From NCBI GenBank assembly GCA_036504815.1, contig DASXUN010000021.1, positions 248,001 to 312,000 on the forward strand: a DNA stretch of 64,000 nucleotides, in the 5' to 3' direction. The translations under genes and the position numbers were made by a program. This document shows, piece after piece, positions 62,216 to 64,000 of the stretch. Below the pieces are notes generated by a model. It had not been told where the DNA came from. It ran no database searches and worked only from the letters and a program-made list of their open reading frames with translations. Position 1 is the first letter of the stretch, and each line of letters begins with the position of its first letter. The stretch is from Gemmatimonadaceae bacterium. Its GTDB lineage: Bacteria > Gemmatimonadota > Gemmatimonadetes > Gemmatimonadales > Gemmatimonadaceae.

Positions 62216-63472
62216 ATGACCAAGCGAATTCTCCTCGTGCTGGCCGGGACGATGCTCACGGCGGGCTGTGAACTGAAGGTGACCAACCCCGGGCCCGTGA
62301 ATGCGGACTTCCTGAACGACAAGTCGGCGCTTCCGGCCATCGTGAACGGCGCCGGGCGCGACCTCGCCGACGCGCTGAACTGGACGTTGTACACGAGCGC
62401 CGCCGCGGCGCGCGAAATCTGGCCGGCCGGATCGACCGGCAGCTTCGGCATCAGCGTGAACGTGCAGAACGGGCGACTCACGGAAGACGAAAGTGGCGAT
62501 TACTGGGACCGCGGACAGCGAGCCCGCTGGACGGCGGAACAAGGCGCCGTCCGCCTCAAGACCGTGCTCGGCGACGCGGACTACGCCAAGAGCGCCCAGG
62601 CGGCGCAGATCCTCGTCTGGGCCGGCTTCGCCAACCGGCTGCTCGGCGAGAACGTGTGCACCGGTGTCATCGATGGCGGCGCCGCGCAGGATTCGAAGGT
62701 GTACTTCACGCGCGCCGAGGCGAACTTCACGGACGCCATGACGATCGCGACCGCGGTCGGGAACACCACGCTGGCCACGGCCGCGCTTGCGGGGCGCGCG
62801 TCGGTGCGCCTGAACCTCAACAACCTGGCGGGAGCCACGGCCGACGCCGCGGGGGTGGCGAACACCTTCGCGTACCGGATGCCGTACTACACCAACGAAC
62901 AGGCGCAGTACAATCGCATCTACTTTGCCAACGCCAACCAACCATACCGGGCGTACACACAACGCTGGACGTGGGTGGAGGCGTATCGCGCGACCACCAA
63001 GGATTCGCGCGTTCCCTACGACAGCAGCGCCACCCTTCGGGAAGGCGATGGCGCCGTGGGCGGTCAGCCGGACGGCACGTCGGGCAAGGTGCGCTGGTAC
63101 TTCCAGACGAAGTATCCGGCGCAGAACGCCAACGTGAACCTCGTCACCGGCTGGGAGATGCGCCTCATCGAAGCCGAGGCAAAGCTCATTGGCAACGACG
63201 TCCTGGGTGCCGTGGCTATCATCAACGCGCGGCGCGCGGCGGTGAACGTTCCGCTCGTGACAGCTATCACGAGCGCCGATGCCTGGACGGCGTTGAAGCG
63301 GGAGCGTGCCATTGAACTCTGGCTCGAAGGGCGACGCCTGGGCGACCTTCGCCGGTGGAAGGCGGCCAGCCGTCCCGGCGCCTTCGACGCCCGCGAGGAC
63401 CTGGCCACCCGTGACCTCTGTTTCCCCGTCTCGCTGCAGGAGAAGCAGTCGAACACCAATCTCAGGCCCTGA
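62216..63472 (+). CDS. SusD/RagB-like substrate-binding lipoprotein
   Basis: A 418-residue lipoprotein (lipobox LTAGC, residues 14-18) that caps the SusC pore. NPGPVNADFLNDKSALPAIVNGAG is the usual N-terminus, TPR-like helices follow (ASVRLNLNNLAGATADAAGVA), and LIEAEAKL with INARRA and LKRERAIELWLEGRRLGDLRRW is the hallmark of the SusD C-terminal half. It starts 11 bp after the SusC stop. Confidence 0.94.
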   Translation: MTKRILLVLAGTMLTAGCELKVTNPGPVNADFLNDKSALPAIVNGAGRDLADALNWTLYTSAAAAREIWPAGSTGSFGISVNVQNGRLTEDESGDYWDRGQRARWTAEQGAVRLKTVLGDADYAKSAQAAQILVWAGFANRLLGENVCTGVIDGGAAQDSKVYFTRAEANFTDAMTIATAVGNTTLATAALAGRASVRLNLNNLAGATADAAGVANTFAYRMPYYTNEQAQYNRIYFANANQPYRAYTQRWTWVEAYRATTKDSRVPYDSSATLREGDGAVGGQPDGTSGKVRWYFQTKYPAQNANVNLVTGWEMRLIEAEAKLIGNDVLGAVAIINARRAAVNVPLVTAITSADAWTALKRERAIELWLEGRRLGDLRRWKAASRPGAFDAREDLATRDLCFPVSLQEKQSNTNLRP

Positions 63473-63491
63473 ACCTCCGGGAGTGGCAGCG

Positions 63492-63532
63492 CACAGAACC
63501 GGGGGGACGCCAAGCGCCCCGCCGGTTCTGTG
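63492..63532 (+). terminator. hairpin after the SusC/SusD operon
   Basis: An 11-bp perfect stem CACAGAACCGG/CCGGTTCTGTG with a 19-base loop lies 20 bp after the SusD stop and before a convergent gene. No strong U tract follows, so it may be a bidirectional or Rho-aided stop. Confidence 0.55.
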
Positions 63533-63546
63533 TTCCGGGCGATGCC

Positions 63547-64000
63547 CTATTCCGGTGGTCCGCTGCCGGGTCCGGAGCGCGAGGAGCCGCTGGAACTCGC
63601 CTGCTTGATGGCCGCCACGACCACCGCGACGAACGCCGTCGTGGCGACGACCGCAAACGTTCGCGTGCGCCGACGGTCCAGCGTACGCCGTTCAATCGCC
63701 GCAATCGCACGAATGGGGACAGTCACTCGCCCGCGACGCCAGGCGACGGTGGCGCCGGCCTTGGTCGTCACGTCATCGATCAGGAGCACGACACTGGAGT
63801 CGCCAATCGTCTCCTGCACGGCACCCGCGATGCGTCCCACGTCGGGGCCAAGCATCGGCTGAAGCGCCACACTCCCTTCGCTCGACAACACCAGGCGGAC
63901 GTCATCCGATGCCTTCAGGGCAGACGGCGCGGCCGGACGATAGCTGTAGCAGGCGGATTGCGAGAACAGCGCGCCGGCGGCAACCCAGACAAACGGGCGA
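63547..64000 (-). CDS. lipoprotein of unknown function (partial, start beyond window)
   Basis: At least 151 residues, open to the right edge. The visible start WVAAGALFSQSACYSYRP looks like the end of a lipoprotein signal (lipobox QSAC). A beta-rich stretch follows (DVRLVLSSEGSVALQPML, SVVLLIDDVTTKAGATVAWRRGRVTVPIRAIAAIERRTLD), then a single membrane segment (TFAVVATTAFVAVVVAAI) and a Ser/Gly/Pro tail. I do not recognise the family. It is convergent with the SusD gene. Confidence 0.65.
   Translation of the reverse strand, partial: RPFVWVAAGALFSQSACYSYRPAAPSALKASDDVRLVLSSEGSVALQPMLGPDVGRIAGAVQETIGDSSVVLLIDDVTTKAGATVAWRRGRVTVPIRAIAAIERRTLDRRRTRTFAVVATTAFVAVVVAAIKQASSSGSSRSGPGSGPPE

Overview
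This is GC-rich bacterial chromosome around the replication origin. The mix of genes suggests a member of the Gemmatimonadota: a SusC/SusD-type outer-membrane pair, a GWxTD lipoprotein, paired M16 peptidases, a ParABS-bactofilin cluster and many alanine/arginine-rich lipoproteins. The phylum call is an inference from gene content; no 16S gene is present. I saw no tRNA, rRNA, CRISPR array, prophage or transposase.

Layout. 0-8 kb: ArsC-like fragment, YheT hydrolase, M14-like deacylase, dienelactone hydrolase, mnmG and a large membrane glycosyltransferase-like protein. 8-12 kb: SIMPL protein, a perfect parS site, parA, parB, a membrane coiled-coil protein and bactofilin. 12-17.3 kb: a five-gene nucleoside-type ABC import operon with a Nif3 gene inside it. 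17.5-28 kb: orphan pilin, polA, cold-shock protein, GWxTD protein, Ser/Thr kinase, orphan histidine kinase, pyrE, a GxxExxY nuclease-fold gene and an AraC-type regulator. 28.2 kb: RNase P RNA. 28.8-37 kb: dnaN, an origin with DnaA boxes and a DnaA-trio track, dnaA, then divergent rpmH-rnpA-yidD-yidC-mnmE. 37-44 kb: metalloprotease, upp, beta-CASP RNase, an M16 pair and Nudix. 44-50.7 kb: ECF sigma and anti-sigma, holA, SPOR protein, mutS. 50.8-59 kb: cystathionine beta-synthase, ddl, a cysteine-less radical-SAM-like protein, rhomboid, queF, pheA and a second M16 pair. 59-64 kb: SusC/SusD and a partial lipoprotein.

The most striking feature is a dispersed palindromic element of about 110-200 bp, present 13 times and always between genes. 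Each copy could fold into one long hairpin with an apex built on CCACGCA/TGCGTGG. Copies 5 and 6 tightly flank the GxxExxY gene, whose PD-(D/E)xK residues look intact, so this protein is a candidate partner of the element. Other unusual points are an rnpA reading frame with no ATG/GTG/TTG start before its conserved N-terminus, a QueE-like protein lacking all three cluster cysteines close to a queF with an enlarged catalytic loop, heptamer repeats inside mnmG, phased repeats before parB, and a rare AT-rich motif recurring in four places.
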